A DNA stretch of 64,000 nucleotides from UBA2227 sp036677505 (GTDB lineage Bacteria > Bacillota_I > Bacilli_A > Erysipelotrichales > Erysipelotrichaceae): the NCBI GenBank assembly GCA_036677505.1, contig JAVBWK010000026.1, positions 1 to 64,000 on the forward strand, given 5' to 3'. Every line of letters begins with the position of its first letter. Positions within the stretch are counted from its first letter, which is position 1. Made by a program: the position numbers and the translations under genes. The notes under the pieces were generated by a model. The model made no database searches. It saw only the letters and a list, made by a program, of their open reading frames with translations, and was not told where the DNA came from. This document shows, piece after piece, positions 35,123 to 42,750 of the stretch.

Positions 35123-35150
35123 TTCACATTATATCATGTTTTGCTATAAT
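35123..35150. promoter_or_regulatory. overlapping divergent promoters of truB (+) and ttcA-like gene (-)
   Basis: For truB, TTCACA (35123-35128), 16 bases and an extended minus-10 TGC-TATAAT (35142-35150). For the minus-strand gene, TGATATAAT occupies the complement of 35128-35136, so its minus-10 touches the truB minus-35. Both predicted leaders are only about 17-20 bases. The two promoters should interfere with each other. Confidence 0.65.
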
Positions 35151-35173
35151 AACTAAGAAATGCGGTGGCAAAA

Positions 35174-36013
35174 ATGGACGGAATCATATGTGTGAATAAG
35201 CCGGCTCAAATGACATCCTTTGATGTCTGTGCCTTGATTCGAAGAAAGTTTCAGATTAAGGTAGGTCACACCGGAACGTTGGATCCGATGGCGACCGGCG
35301 TCATGATCATAACCTTAGGCAAATCAACAAAGCTTGTTCAGTATTTGACGCATGCAAAAAAGACTTATCAGGCTGTTTGCCGGCTTGGTATTAAAACAAA
35401 TACCGGCGATATATGGGGAGATGTCATTGAGCGCAAACCTTTTAGAGAGCCGGATAAAGCGATAATCAATGAAGTATTAGAGTCGTTGGTCGGTAAAAGC
35501 ATGCAGAAACCGCCCATGGTGTCAGCAGTTAAGGTAAACGGTAAAAAACTATATGAATATGCGCGCAAATCGCAGACGGTTGATGTGGAATCTCGTCCGA
35601 TTGAAGTATTTTCGATTCAGCTGGACGGCATAAGAGAAAATGAACTGGTGTTTACGATTACTGTTTCTTCCGGAACATACATTCGGACATTGTGCGAAGA
35701 CATTGGGGAACGATTTCAAACAGTGGCAACCCTCAGCGGCTTACAGCGATTGGCCGTCGGTGATATAACGATCAATCAGACAATGGAACTGGATGATGTC
35801 ATCTATGGAGATCAAATTCAGCTGATCGATCCTTTAGATGCTCTAAAAGAGTATCGTCAGGTTATCATCGATGATCCAACTTTCATTTATCATGGTAAAA
35901 AGATTGACCTTCCGTATCAAGATGATAAAATATTGTTTGTGTTTGAACAAAAGCCGTTGGCTTTCTATAAGAAAGAAGATAACGTCTATCGCAGTGAAAG
36001 AGGGTTATGGTAA
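35174..36013 (+). CDS. truB: tRNA pseudouridine-55 synthase
   Basis: TruB makes pseudouridine 55 in the T-loop of tRNAs. The 279-residue protein has KPAQMTSFDV, the catalytic region GHTGTLDPMATGVM with its aspartate, and the RTLCEDIG segment. An in-frame GTG at 35165 overlaps the ribosome-binding site GCGGTGG, so the ATG at 35174 is the start. It is coupled to ribF (TAATG). Confidence 0.95.
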   Translation: MDGIICVNKPAQMTSFDVCALIRRKFQIKVGHTGTLDPMATGVMIITLGKSTKLVQYLTHAKKTYQAVCRLGIKTNTGDIWGDVIERKPFREPDKAIINEVLESLVGKSMQKPPMVSAVKVNGKKLYEYARKSQTVDVESRPIEVFSIQLDGIRENELVFTITVSSGTYIRTLCEDIGERFQTVATLSGLQRLAVGDITINQTMELDDVIYGDQIQLIDPLDALKEYRQVIIDDPTFIYHGKKIDLPYQDDKILFVFEQKPLAFYKKEDNVYRSERGLW

Positions 36014-36978
36014 TGGAAAAGTATGTCATCGATATCAATCATGTCCCAGATATTGAAAACCGTTTGGCCGCTTGCATCGGTTATTTTGACGGTATTCATC
36101 TCGGACACCGCCAACTCATCGATAAAACAATAGCAGAGGCGAAAATGCGTGGGATCAAGAGTGCCATGATCACATTTCATCCGGATCCTTGGGTCGTCAT
36201 TAAAAACATAAAGAAAGTTGAACATCTTACGACAATGAAAGACCGGATGGATATCGTAGAGAGTCTTGGTATCGATGTATGGATTATTCTGAATTTTACA
36301 AAAGATCTCTCGGAGTGTGAACCACAGCGGTTTTTGGATGATATCTTATGTAAGTTGCCTATCGAGACACTCATCTTTGGCTATGATTTCCGTTTCGGAT
36401 ATCGCGGGAAAGGGGACGGCGAGTATCTTAAAACCCATGGCAGCCACTGCTTCGATACGATCGAAGTAGGTCAGATCAGTGACAACGGTGAAAAAATCAG
36501 CAGCACGCGCATCAGCGAAGCCATCGTAAACGGTGATATCACAGATGCGAACCGGTTGCTTGACAGACCATATTCCGTCAGCGGGATTGTCGTTGGCGGC
36601 CGCCATAAGGGACGGGAGATCGGATTTCCGACCGCCAACCTTGACTATCCTTCCGAATACATACTTCCTAAAATCGGCGTTTATATAGGAGAAGCGGATG
36701 TACCACAGGGAAGATTCAAAGCCATGATCAATGTCGGGCATAATCCGACCTTTAATACCAGAAACGAGGTTTCTGTTGAAGCTTATCTGCTTGATTTCAA
36801 TGATATTCTTTACGGTCAGAAGATGACACTCTTCTTTTATCATCGGATTCGCGATGAAATGAAGTTTAGCAGTATTCAAATGCTGATTGAGCAGATGCTC
36901 GTCGATTATCAAATGACGCGAGAGTATTTTGAAAAACACTCATCCGATACACAACAAGCATCCTCATTAAGTTTTTAA
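36013..36978 (+). CDS. ribF: bifunctional riboflavin kinase/FAD synthetase
   Basis: RibF converts riboflavin to FMN and then FAD. The 321-residue protein has an N-terminal nucleotidyltransferase domain (IGYFDGIHLGHRQLI), the SSTRI segment and a C-terminal riboflavin kinase domain (GIVVGGRHKGREIGFPTANLD region, about 193-213). AGAGGG is properly spaced for the ATG at 36013, not for the one at 36007. With FMN-riboswitch-controlled ribU at 57.7 kb, the organism probably imports riboflavin and activates it here; no rib biosynthetic gene is seen. Confidence 0.96.
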   Translation: MEKYVIDINHVPDIENRLAACIGYFDGIHLGHRQLIDKTIAEAKMRGIKSAMITFHPDPWVVIKNIKKVEHLTTMKDRMDIVESLGIDVWIILNFTKDLSECEPQRFLDDILCKLPIETLIFGYDFRFGYRGKGDGEYLKTHGSHCFDTIEVGQISDNGEKISSTRISEAIVNGDITDANRLLDRPYSVSGIVVGGRHKGREIGFPTANLDYPSEYILPKIGVYIGEADVPQGRFKAMINVGHNPTFNTRNEVSVEAYLLDFNDILYGQKMTLFFYHRIRDEMKFSSIQMLIEQMLVDYQMTREYFEKHSSDTQQASSLSF

Positions 36979-37062
36979 TCCTATAAATACTTTGACAAGT
37001 ACCAATTTTATGAAAATTTCATCGTTTTCATGAATATTTTTGAAAGTATTGTTAAATAACAC

Positions 37063-37090
37063 TTGATTTTCAGATTTTTGAATGTATAAT
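37063..37090 (+). promoter_or_regulatory. promoter of the T-box-controlled ABC transporter
   Basis: TTGATT, a 16-base spacer and TATAAT precede the T-box leader. Bases 36979-37062 between ribF and this promoter are AT-rich and show no feature I recognise. Confidence 0.75.
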
Positions 37091-37094
37091 AACC

Positions 37095-37325
37095 CTCATA
37101 GCAATGAAAAAGAGTAGTAACACGACCCTCTTCAATCCAGCGACTTGTGATTTGGTGAAAGACAAGCTGAAGAAAGTGTGAACGTGCTTTGGAGCCGGAC
37201 TATCGAAATTTGAGGTAGATCCCGTATATCGGCGTTAACGATTCGAGTGCATAAAGGAAATCCTTTATGAATTAAGGTGGTACCGCGTAAACACGTCCTT
37301 ATCTGTTGATATGGGCGTTTTTTAT
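37095..37325 (+). ncRNA. T-box leader, probable arginine specifier
   Basis: The leader has the T-box landmarks in order: AGTA on the 5' side of stem I (37113-37119), CCAGCGAC, GGTGAAAG, a specifier-loop 3' strand GAA-CGT-G (37180-37186) closed by ACAC/GTGT, GGAGCC, the antiterminator bulge AGGTGGTACCGCG (37275-37287), and a terminator with T-run (37292-37325). The triplet after GAA is CGT, an arginine codon, and the following gene encodes an amino acid permease. Frame shifts of the specifier would read ACG (Thr), AAC (Asn) or GTG (Val). Confidence 0.9.
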
Positions 37326-37337
37326 TGGAGGGTGACG

Positions 37338-38006
37338 ATGATCGATTTCACTAAAATTATTGAATACATACCGTATATCGTTCAAGGAGTGCTGATAACC
37401 GTACAACTGGCATTGTTTGGTGCGATCGGCGGTTCATTGCTTGGGTTTGTATTCGGACTTACAAGCCATAAGAAAAACCTGTTTGGCTATGGTGTCCGAG
37501 GAATTATTGATTTCTTCAGAGGAACACCGATCGCCTTTCAGTTGGCATTTTTCCACTTCGGAATGCCGCAGCTGCTCAAAGCTTTGTTTGACATCAGTTT
37601 TGTCCCGACCGCGATGTTCTCGGCGACCGTGATCTTTATCATCAACTCATCTTCATATCTCGCAGAGATCTTACGTGCAGGTATTGAATCTATTGACCGG
37701 GGTCAGATCGAGGCTGCCAAAGCTTTAGGTGTCAAGTCGTCTGATTACATGTTGCATATCATTATACCGCAAGCCATCCGAAACGTGCTTCCTGCCATTG
37801 TCAATGAGTTTATTACTTTGACTAAGGAAACGTCAATTGCATCGCTGATCGGAGTTTCCGAACTGATGCGACGGGCTACCGTCATTACCGGTACGACATT
37901 CCGTTATTTTGAACCTTTGCTGGTCGTCGGTATTACTTATTATATTTTAAACAAAATGCTATCGAATGCCGGCCGATATGTTGAAAAGAGGTTGAAGTAT
38001 GATTAA
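37338..38006 (+). CDS. amino acid ABC transporter permease, probable arginine uptake
   Basis: The 222-residue His/Glu/Gln/Arg-family permease has several membrane helices, the DFFRGTP motif and the coupling loop around IEAAKALGVKSSDYMLHII. GGAGGGTGACG precedes the ATG at 37338; an upstream reading from 37311 would start in the T-box terminator. It is the first gene after the T-box, and arginine specificity is inferred from the specifier. It overlaps the ATPase by eight bases. Confidence 0.9.
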   Translation: MIDFTKIIEYIPYIVQGVLITVQLALFGAIGGSLLGFVFGLTSHKKNLFGYGVRGIIDFFRGTPIAFQLAFFHFGMPQLLKALFDISFVPTAMFSATVIFIINSSSYLAEILRAGIESIDRGQIEAAKALGVKSSDYMLHIIIPQAIRNVLPAIVNEFITLTKETSIASLIGVSELMRRATVITGTTFRYFEPLLVVGITYYILNKMLSNAGRYVEKRLKYD

Positions 38007-38721
38007 AGTTGAACATTTGTATAAACAGTTTGACAACACGAAAGTACTCAAAGATATCAATGTCGAATTTGAGGACGGTAAAACATATGCAATCATCGGA
38101 TCATCAGGAAGCGGAAAAAGCACTTTACTTCGCTGTTTAAACGGTCTGGAGAAGCCGACAGAAGGAAGCATCATCATCGATGGTACGGATATCGTCGGAA
38201 ATGAGAAACTGCTGATGCAACTGAGACAGAAAATCGGTATGGTTTTTCAATCATTCAATCTGTTTGCTCATATGAATGCAACAGACAATATCACATTCGC
38301 TCTTATGAAAGTCAAGAAAATGAGTGAAACGGATGCGAAATCGATTGCGATTGAGAAACTGAAAGAAGTCGGATGCGATCATCGCGCCAATCATTATCCT
38401 CATCAGTTGTCCGGCGGCGAGAAACAGCGTGTCGCTATAGCCAGAGCATTGGCCATGCAGCCGACAGTCATGCTGTTTGATGAGCCCACCAGTGCATTGG
38501 ACCCGGAGATGACCGTTGAAGTACTTAAGGTCATGCGAAACCTCACACATACCGGTATGACGATCATTGTCGTTACTCACGAAATGAATTTTGCCAAAGA
38601 AGTGTCGGATGTAATTATTTATATGGACAACGGAGAAATCGTTGAGATCAATCCGCCCAAAATATTCTTTGAACAGACACAGAGTGAACGTGCAAAGAAA
38701 TTCTTAAACAACATGTTATAA
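37999..38721 (+). CDS. amino acid ABC transporter ATPase, probable arginine uptake
   Basis: The 240-residue ATPase has Walker A GSSGSGKST, Q-loop GMVFQSFNLF, signature LSGGEKQRVAIARAL, Walker B VMLFDEPTSALDPEM and VVTHEMNFA. It is the same family as the ATPase at 31756 but clearly diverged, so the two transporters are not a recent duplication. It overlaps the permease and lies 18 bases before the binding protein. Confidence 0.93.
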   Translation: MIKVEHLYKQFDNTKVLKDINVEFEDGKTYAIIGSSGSGKSTLLRCLNGLEKPTEGSIIIDGTDIVGNEKLLMQLRQKIGMVFQSFNLFAHMNATDNITFALMKVKKMSETDAKSIAIEKLKEVGCDHRANHYPHQLSGGEKQRVAIARALAMQPTVMLFDEPTSALDPEMTVEVLKVMRNLTHTGMTIIVVTHEMNFAKEVSDVIIYMDNGEIVEINPPKIFFEQTQSERAKKFLNNML

Positions 38722-38739
38722 AAGAAAGGAACTGAAAAC

Positions 38740-39492
38740 ATGAAAAAAATTATTGCATTATTGATCGTTCTCTTCATTTTGGCCGGATGTGCTCCGAAAG
38801 AAGAGGAGAAATTATTGAAAATCCTGACATCCAGCGGGTATCCTCCATATGAAATGACCAAACCGGATGGAACACTGGAAGGTTTTGACATCGATTTTGG
38901 GGAAGCATTGGCTATTGAGCTAGGCTATGACGGTGTCGAATGGGTCGATATGGATTTTGGCGGAATCATCGCTGCCTTAAACAGCAACAGTGCTGACATG
39001 GCGATTGCCGGAATGTCGGCCGACCCCGAACGTGATTCGATTTTCTCGATTCCTTATCTGATCCGCGATGAAGAAAGCCCGTTTTTCGTACTGACAAAGA
39101 AAGATAACGGTATTACTGATACCGCGACCCTGGCTAATAAAATCGTCGGTGTCCAAATCGGGACAATTCAAGAGGGTGCTGTCAATCAGATGAAGGAAGA
39201 GCTGAATCTGACAACAGATCCGCGCAATGACATCGGTCAGATGGTCCAGGAAATTCTGGTCGGACGCATTGATTTTATCGTCGTTGAAGGATTGGTCGCA
39301 AAAGAATATGTAACACAGTTCACTGATTTGAACATGTTCTTGTTGCAGCATGAAGCAGCAACCTCCGTACCTGGTGTCGTTGTGACTTTACCGAACAACA
39401 GCACGATGAAAGCAGCGATCGATGCAGCAATCGAAAAGCTTACAGCCGATGGTACTTTGGCAGCATTAGAAGCTAAGTGGTTTGATGAATAA
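38740..39492 (+). CDS. amino acid-binding lipoprotein, probable arginine ABC transporter
   Basis: The 250-residue protein has a lipoprotein signal (MKKIIALLIVLFILAGC, Cys17) and an SBP_bac_3 domain with SSGYPPYEM, LEGFDIDFGEALA and NSNSADMAIAGMSADPER. AGAAAGGAA precedes the ATG. Gene order (permease, ATPase, binding protein) differs from the lysine system (binding protein, permease, ATPase). Confidence 0.92.
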   Translation: MKKIIALLIVLFILAGCAPKEEEKLLKILTSSGYPPYEMTKPDGTLEGFDIDFGEALAIELGYDGVEWVDMDFGGIIAALNSNSADMAIAGMSADPERDSIFSIPYLIRDEESPFFVLTKKDNGITDTATLANKIVGVQIGTIQEGAVNQMKEELNLTTDPRNDIGQMVQEILVGRIDFIVVEGLVAKEYVTQFTDLNMFLLQHEAATSVPGVVVTLPNNSTMKAAIDAAIEKLTADGTLAALEAKWFDE

Positions 39493-39499
39493 TCTTGGA

Positions 39500-39527
39500 T
39501 TCACATCGAAGGCATGTATGTTATAAT
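39500..39527 (+). promoter_or_regulatory. promoter of yqhY
   Basis: TTCACA, a 16-base spacer and TATAAT, the same hexamers and spacing as the truB promoter. The predicted start near 39534 is about 10 bases before the GTG start. Confidence 0.65.
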
Positions 39528-39543
39528 GTCTTTGGGTGATACA

Positions 39544-39882
39544 GTGGCAAATGAATATATACTGCTAAAACAGAACGGTTCGAAACCCTTTGGCCAAATC
39601 GCATTGACGAAGGAAGCATTTGAGATGATTACGCGGTTCACCGTGGAAGATGATGAATCGCTGATCCTTGATCATTCTCCGTTGAAAAGGCCGATTTTAT
39701 GCAAAATCGGTCAGAACAAACTGAACATCAGTGTCGATGTCAGGGTCCGTTACGGTAAGAATGTCAACCAGATCGTTGAGTCATTACAGACGCGGATTGC
39801 CAATAATGTATTTACGATGACGGATTATCGGTGCTCAAGAATCGATGTCAATGTCGTAGGTTTCGTGTTTAACACCCAGTGA
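39544..39882 (+). CDS. yqhY: Asp23-family protein YqhY
   Basis: The 112-residue protein is an Asp23/DUF322 paralogue. In Bacillus yqhY lies between accBC and nusB; here it is also next to nusB, but accBC are absent. The upstream ATGs (39514, 39526) overlap the minus-10 region, so I chose the GTG at 39544, preceded by GGGTG. YqhY has been linked to control of acetyl-CoA carboxylase in Bacillus, a link that cannot be tested from this sequence. Confidence 0.8.
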   Translation: MANEYILLKQNGSKPFGQIALTKEAFEMITRFTVEDDESLILDHSPLKRPILCKIGQNKLNISVDVRVRYGKNVNQIVESLQTRIANNVFTMTDYRCSRIDVNVVGFVFNTQ

Positions 39883-39893
39883 TGGGTGTTTTT
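39871..39893 (+). terminator. intrinsic terminator at the end of yqhY
   Basis: AACACCCA and TGGGTGTT pair around a four-base loop, followed by T residues. The stem contains the yqhY stop codon. Confidence 0.8.
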
Positions 39894-39922
39894 CATTGTC
39901 TATACCAAAAAAGTTGATTTTG

Positions 39923-39931
39923 TGCTAAAAT
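39923..39931 (+). promoter_or_regulatory. extended minus-10 before nusB
   Basis: TGC-TAAAAT is an extended minus-10 about 25 bases before nusB. No properly spaced minus-35 is seen; a TTGATT lies only six bases upstream. Confidence 0.35.
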
Positions 39932-39955
39932 TGTAACGTCTATTGGAGGAATTGT

Positions 39956-40363
39956 ATGTCAAGTCGTCGTAAGCAACGCGTAAATGCGATCATAGCCCTG
40001 TATCAGGTCTTTTTATTAAATCGCGATATCGAAGAGGTCTTTGATGATATGGATTTTATCCTATCGGAAGGAGAACCTGCATTTATGCCTTTTTCAAATT
40101 TAGAAGAACCTGTAAAAACGATGTTGATCGATGCCTATGAACATCAGGATATCGTTATTAATAAAATCAATGAACACTTATCAGAATGGGATTTCTGCCG
40201 GCTTGGCGTCATGGAGCAGGCAATCTTGTTTTTGGCTGTCAGCGAGATGGTGTATGAAACTGCACAACGGGCAGTTATCATCAATGAAGCGGTGGATATC
40301 GCCAAGCTTTATTGTGACGATGATGCATTTCGACTGATCAACGGAGTATTGGATAAGTTATGA
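39956..40363 (+). CDS. nusB: transcription antitermination factor NusB
   Basis: NusB with NusE/S10 promotes rRNA antitermination. The 135-residue all-helical protein has RRKQRVNAIIALYQV and the C-terminal AVIINEAVDIAKLYCDDDAFRLINGVLD region. TTGGAGGAA precedes the ATG. It begins the nusB-xseA-xseB-ispA-dxs-tlyA-recN run and overlaps xseA by four bases. Confidence 0.95.
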   Translation: MSSRRKQRVNAIIALYQVFLLNRDIEEVFDDMDFILSEGEPAFMPFSNLEEPVKTMLIDAYEHQDIVINKINEHLSEWDFCRLGVMEQAILFLAVSEMVYETAQRAVIINEAVDIAKLYCDDDAFRLINGVLDKL

Positions 40364-41709
40364 GTCAATCCATTTGGACGGTAACTGCCCTGGTCCGCTT
40401 CATTAAGAAGTACTTGGAAGCTGAATCATCGATTCAGTCTGTTGCCGTGCAAGGAGAAATATCGAATTTCACCGCTCATCGCAGCGGACACTGGTACTTC
40501 ACGTTAAAAGACAACAGTTCTCGGTGCAGTTGCGTCATGTTTGCTCAAGCCGCATCCAAAGTATCGGTCATGCCTAAGGATGGAGATCAGGTCATTGTCG
40601 TCGGCTCAGTTTCAGTATTTGAGGCCGGCGGTCAGATGCAGCTGTATATCAGTAAAATGATCCCTCAAGGGTTGGGAGCTTTATACGCGAAGCTGGAAGT
40701 GCTGAAGAAGAAACTGACTGAGTTAGGGATTTTTGATGAGAGCCGAAAGAAACCTATCCCGATGTTTCCGGAATCCATCGCAGTCATTACTTCGAGAAAT
40801 ACAGCGGCCTTCCAGGATGTGACATCCACACTCAAACGCCGTTGGCCCATGGCCAAATTGATACATTTTCACAGCGCTGTTCAAGGCGAAGGTTCGCTTG
40901 ATCAGTTGATCAATGCTCTCAAAGAAGCTCAGCTGAGCCATCCCGATGTTATTCTGATGGTTCGCGGCGGCGGTTCGATCGAAGACTTATGGACATTCAA
41001 TGAAGAAGCGTTAGTGTTGGCCATGGCCCAATGCAAAATTCCGATCATTACCGGCGTAGGGCATCAGAGCGATGTGACATTGGCAGATTTTGTTGCTGAT
41101 TTAAGGGCTCCGACGCCGACTGGAGCAGCCGAAATGGCGACTCCAGATCAGCTGGATGTTGTAAATCAGCTAACTATGGTTTCGCGGCTGTTTACAGGCA
41201 AGATCAATAAGATCATAAACGAACGTAAAAACCGTCTGAATCAGTTGAAAAGTCACCGATATCTGCTGGATCCTTTTAGGCTGACAAATGAATATCAACT
41301 GTCATTGACTTATATGACTCAACAATTGGATAAACAGCAGTTGAGGGTCATAAGAATAAGAAATCAAGTGATTGAGTTGCGTTCATTGCTCGTCGGACAC
41401 AGTAAGGACAGTGTGTATCATCATCATTCTGAACTGAGTCAATTGTTTACCCAATTGAAGCATCATCTGACATACCACTTCAAGAGCAATGATGATAAAA
41501 TAAAACTACGAAGGCAATTGCTGGAATCACTTTCACCAATGGCCATCTTAAACAGAGGATATGCCATTACCTATCACGATGCTAAATTAGTCACCTCCAT
41601 CCGGCAGTTATCTGTCGGTCAGCCGCTGACTGTTCGATATGCCGATGGAATTGCCGAAACCACGATCACACAAATAAAGGAGTCAGACCATGGAAAAACA
41701 AACCTTTGA
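40360..41709 (+). CDS. xseA: exodeoxyribonuclease VII large subunit
   Basis: XseA is the catalytic subunit of the single-strand DNA exonuclease VII. The 449-residue protein has the N-terminal OB domain (VQGEISNFTAHRSGHWYFTLKD region), then IAVITSRNTAAFQDV, RGGGSIEDLW and GHQSDVTLADFVADLRAPTPTGAAE-type catalytic motifs (about 210-255), and a long coiled C-terminal part. It overlaps nusB by four bases and xseB by 20. Confidence 0.96.
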   Translation: MSQSIWTVTALVRFIKKYLEAESSIQSVAVQGEISNFTAHRSGHWYFTLKDNSSRCSCVMFAQAASKVSVMPKDGDQVIVVGSVSVFEAGGQMQLYISKMIPQGLGALYAKLEVLKKKLTELGIFDESRKKPIPMFPESIAVITSRNTAAFQDVTSTLKRRWPMAKLIHFHSAVQGEGSLDQLINALKEAQLSHPDVILMVRGGGSIEDLWTFNEEALVLAMAQCKIPIITGVGHQSDVTLADFVADLRAPTPTGAAEMATPDQLDVVNQLTMVSRLFTGKINKIINERKNRLNQLKSHRYLLDPFRLTNEYQLSLTYMTQQLDKQQLRVIRIRNQVIELRSLLVGHSKDSVYHHHSELSQLFTQLKHHLTYHFKSNDDKIKLRRQLLESLSPMAILNRGYAITYHDAKLVTSIRQLSVGQPLTVRYADGIAETTITQIKESDHGKTNL

Positions 41710-41914
41710 TCAAGCTATGAAACGCTTGAATGAAATCGTTGCCGCACTCGATAAAAATGACCTCGAACTGGAAAAAGCCATTACACTTTTCGAAGAAGGA
41801 TTGCATCTGGTTCAGTTTTGCGAAGGTAAGCTGAAAGGTTTTGAAGTTAAAATCGAGCAGTTACTTAAGAATAATACAATGGCACAGGAGAATACCGATG
41901 AAACTGACATTTGA
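41690..41914 (+). CDS. xseB: exodeoxyribonuclease VII small subunit
   Basis: XseB binds along XseA to form exonuclease VII. The 74-residue protein has the family pattern FDQAMKRLNEIVAALDKNDLELEKAITLFEEG, here described as residues 4-36. AAAGGAG precedes the ATG within the xseA end. It overlaps ispA by 17 bases. Confidence 0.94.
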   Translation: MEKQTFDQAMKRLNEIVAALDKNDLELEKAITLFEEGLHLVQFCEGKLKGFEVKIEQLLKNNTMAQENTDETDI

Positions 41915-42740
41915 GGATTATCTGTATGAAATTTTCGATCCGCTGACACCTTCTCGCTTGAAAGAGTCAGCTATGTACTCGCTGATGGCTCCTGGCAAAC
42001 GGATTCGTCCATTGCTTTTGCTGGCAGTTTTGAAAGATTACGGGTGCAATCCGGAAATCGGACTGGATGCTGCGGCAGCGCTTGAAATGGTTCACACATA
42101 TTCATTGATACATGATGATTTGCCTGCCATGGATAATGATGATTACCGTCGCGGACGACTGACCAATCACAAAATGTTTGATGAAGCCACGGCAATATTG
42201 GCAGGTGATGCATTGCTCACTCAGGCATTTATGCAAATTGCGTCCTCTCAGCTCTTATGCGATATCAAAATTCAGCTGATCAATGAGCTGGCAATCTGTG
42301 CCGGTGGCGAAGGAATGATCCTTGGTCAGATTCGTGATATTGAAGCTGAGAATCAACCGGTCGGCTGGGATCAGTTACTGATGATTTATCTGCTGAAAAC
42401 CGGTAAGCTGCTTTCGTGTGCCTTGGTCATGGGTGCCATCATTGCTCAAAAAAGCCAGGATACTGAATCATGGCGCAGGATCGGAGAAAATCTGGGATTG
42501 GCATTTCAGATTCAGGATGATATACTCGATGTTACCAAAACAACCGAAGAACTGGGTAAAAGTGCTAACAGCGATGTCATCAATCATAAATCGACTGCCA
42601 TCACGCATTTGGGTCTGAAAGCCGCAAGAGAGAAAATGAATCTGATTTATCAGGATGTTCTTGAGGATGTAGACAGTTTACAGTTAAACGGAAGTGAAGT
42701 AAGAAAAATCATTGAATTATGCAGTCATCGCCAAATCTAG
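41898..42740 (+). CDS. ispA: polyprenyl (farnesyl/geranyl) diphosphate synthase
   Basis: IspA condenses isopentenyl diphosphate with allylic diphosphates, making farnesyl or geranylgeranyl diphosphate. The 280-residue protein has the first aspartate-rich motif DDLPAMDNDDYRRG, the KTG and FQIQDDILD motifs. CAGGAG precedes the ATG at 41898, and an earlier in-frame start would lie deep in xseB. Its neighbour dxs supplies precursors. Exact chain length is not readable. Confidence 0.93.
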   Translation: MKLTFEDYLYEIFDPLTPSRLKESAMYSLMAPGKRIRPLLLLAVLKDYGCNPEIGLDAAAALEMVHTYSLIHDDLPAMDNDDYRRGRLTNHKMFDEATAILAGDALLTQAFMQIASSQLLCDIKIQLINELAICAGGEGMILGQIRDIEAENQPVGWDQLLMIYLLKTGKLLSCALVMGAIIAQKSQDTESWRRIGENLGLAFQIQDDILDVTKTTEELGKSANSDVINHKSTAITHLGLKAAREKMNLIYQDVLEDVDSLQLNGSEVRKIIELCSHRQI

Positions 42741-42750
42741 GAGGTATCTC

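Noticed and set aside
36346..36939. Minus-strand open frame (197 codons) opposite ribF
   Set aside because: Antisense shadow of ribF without recognisable protein features or start signals.
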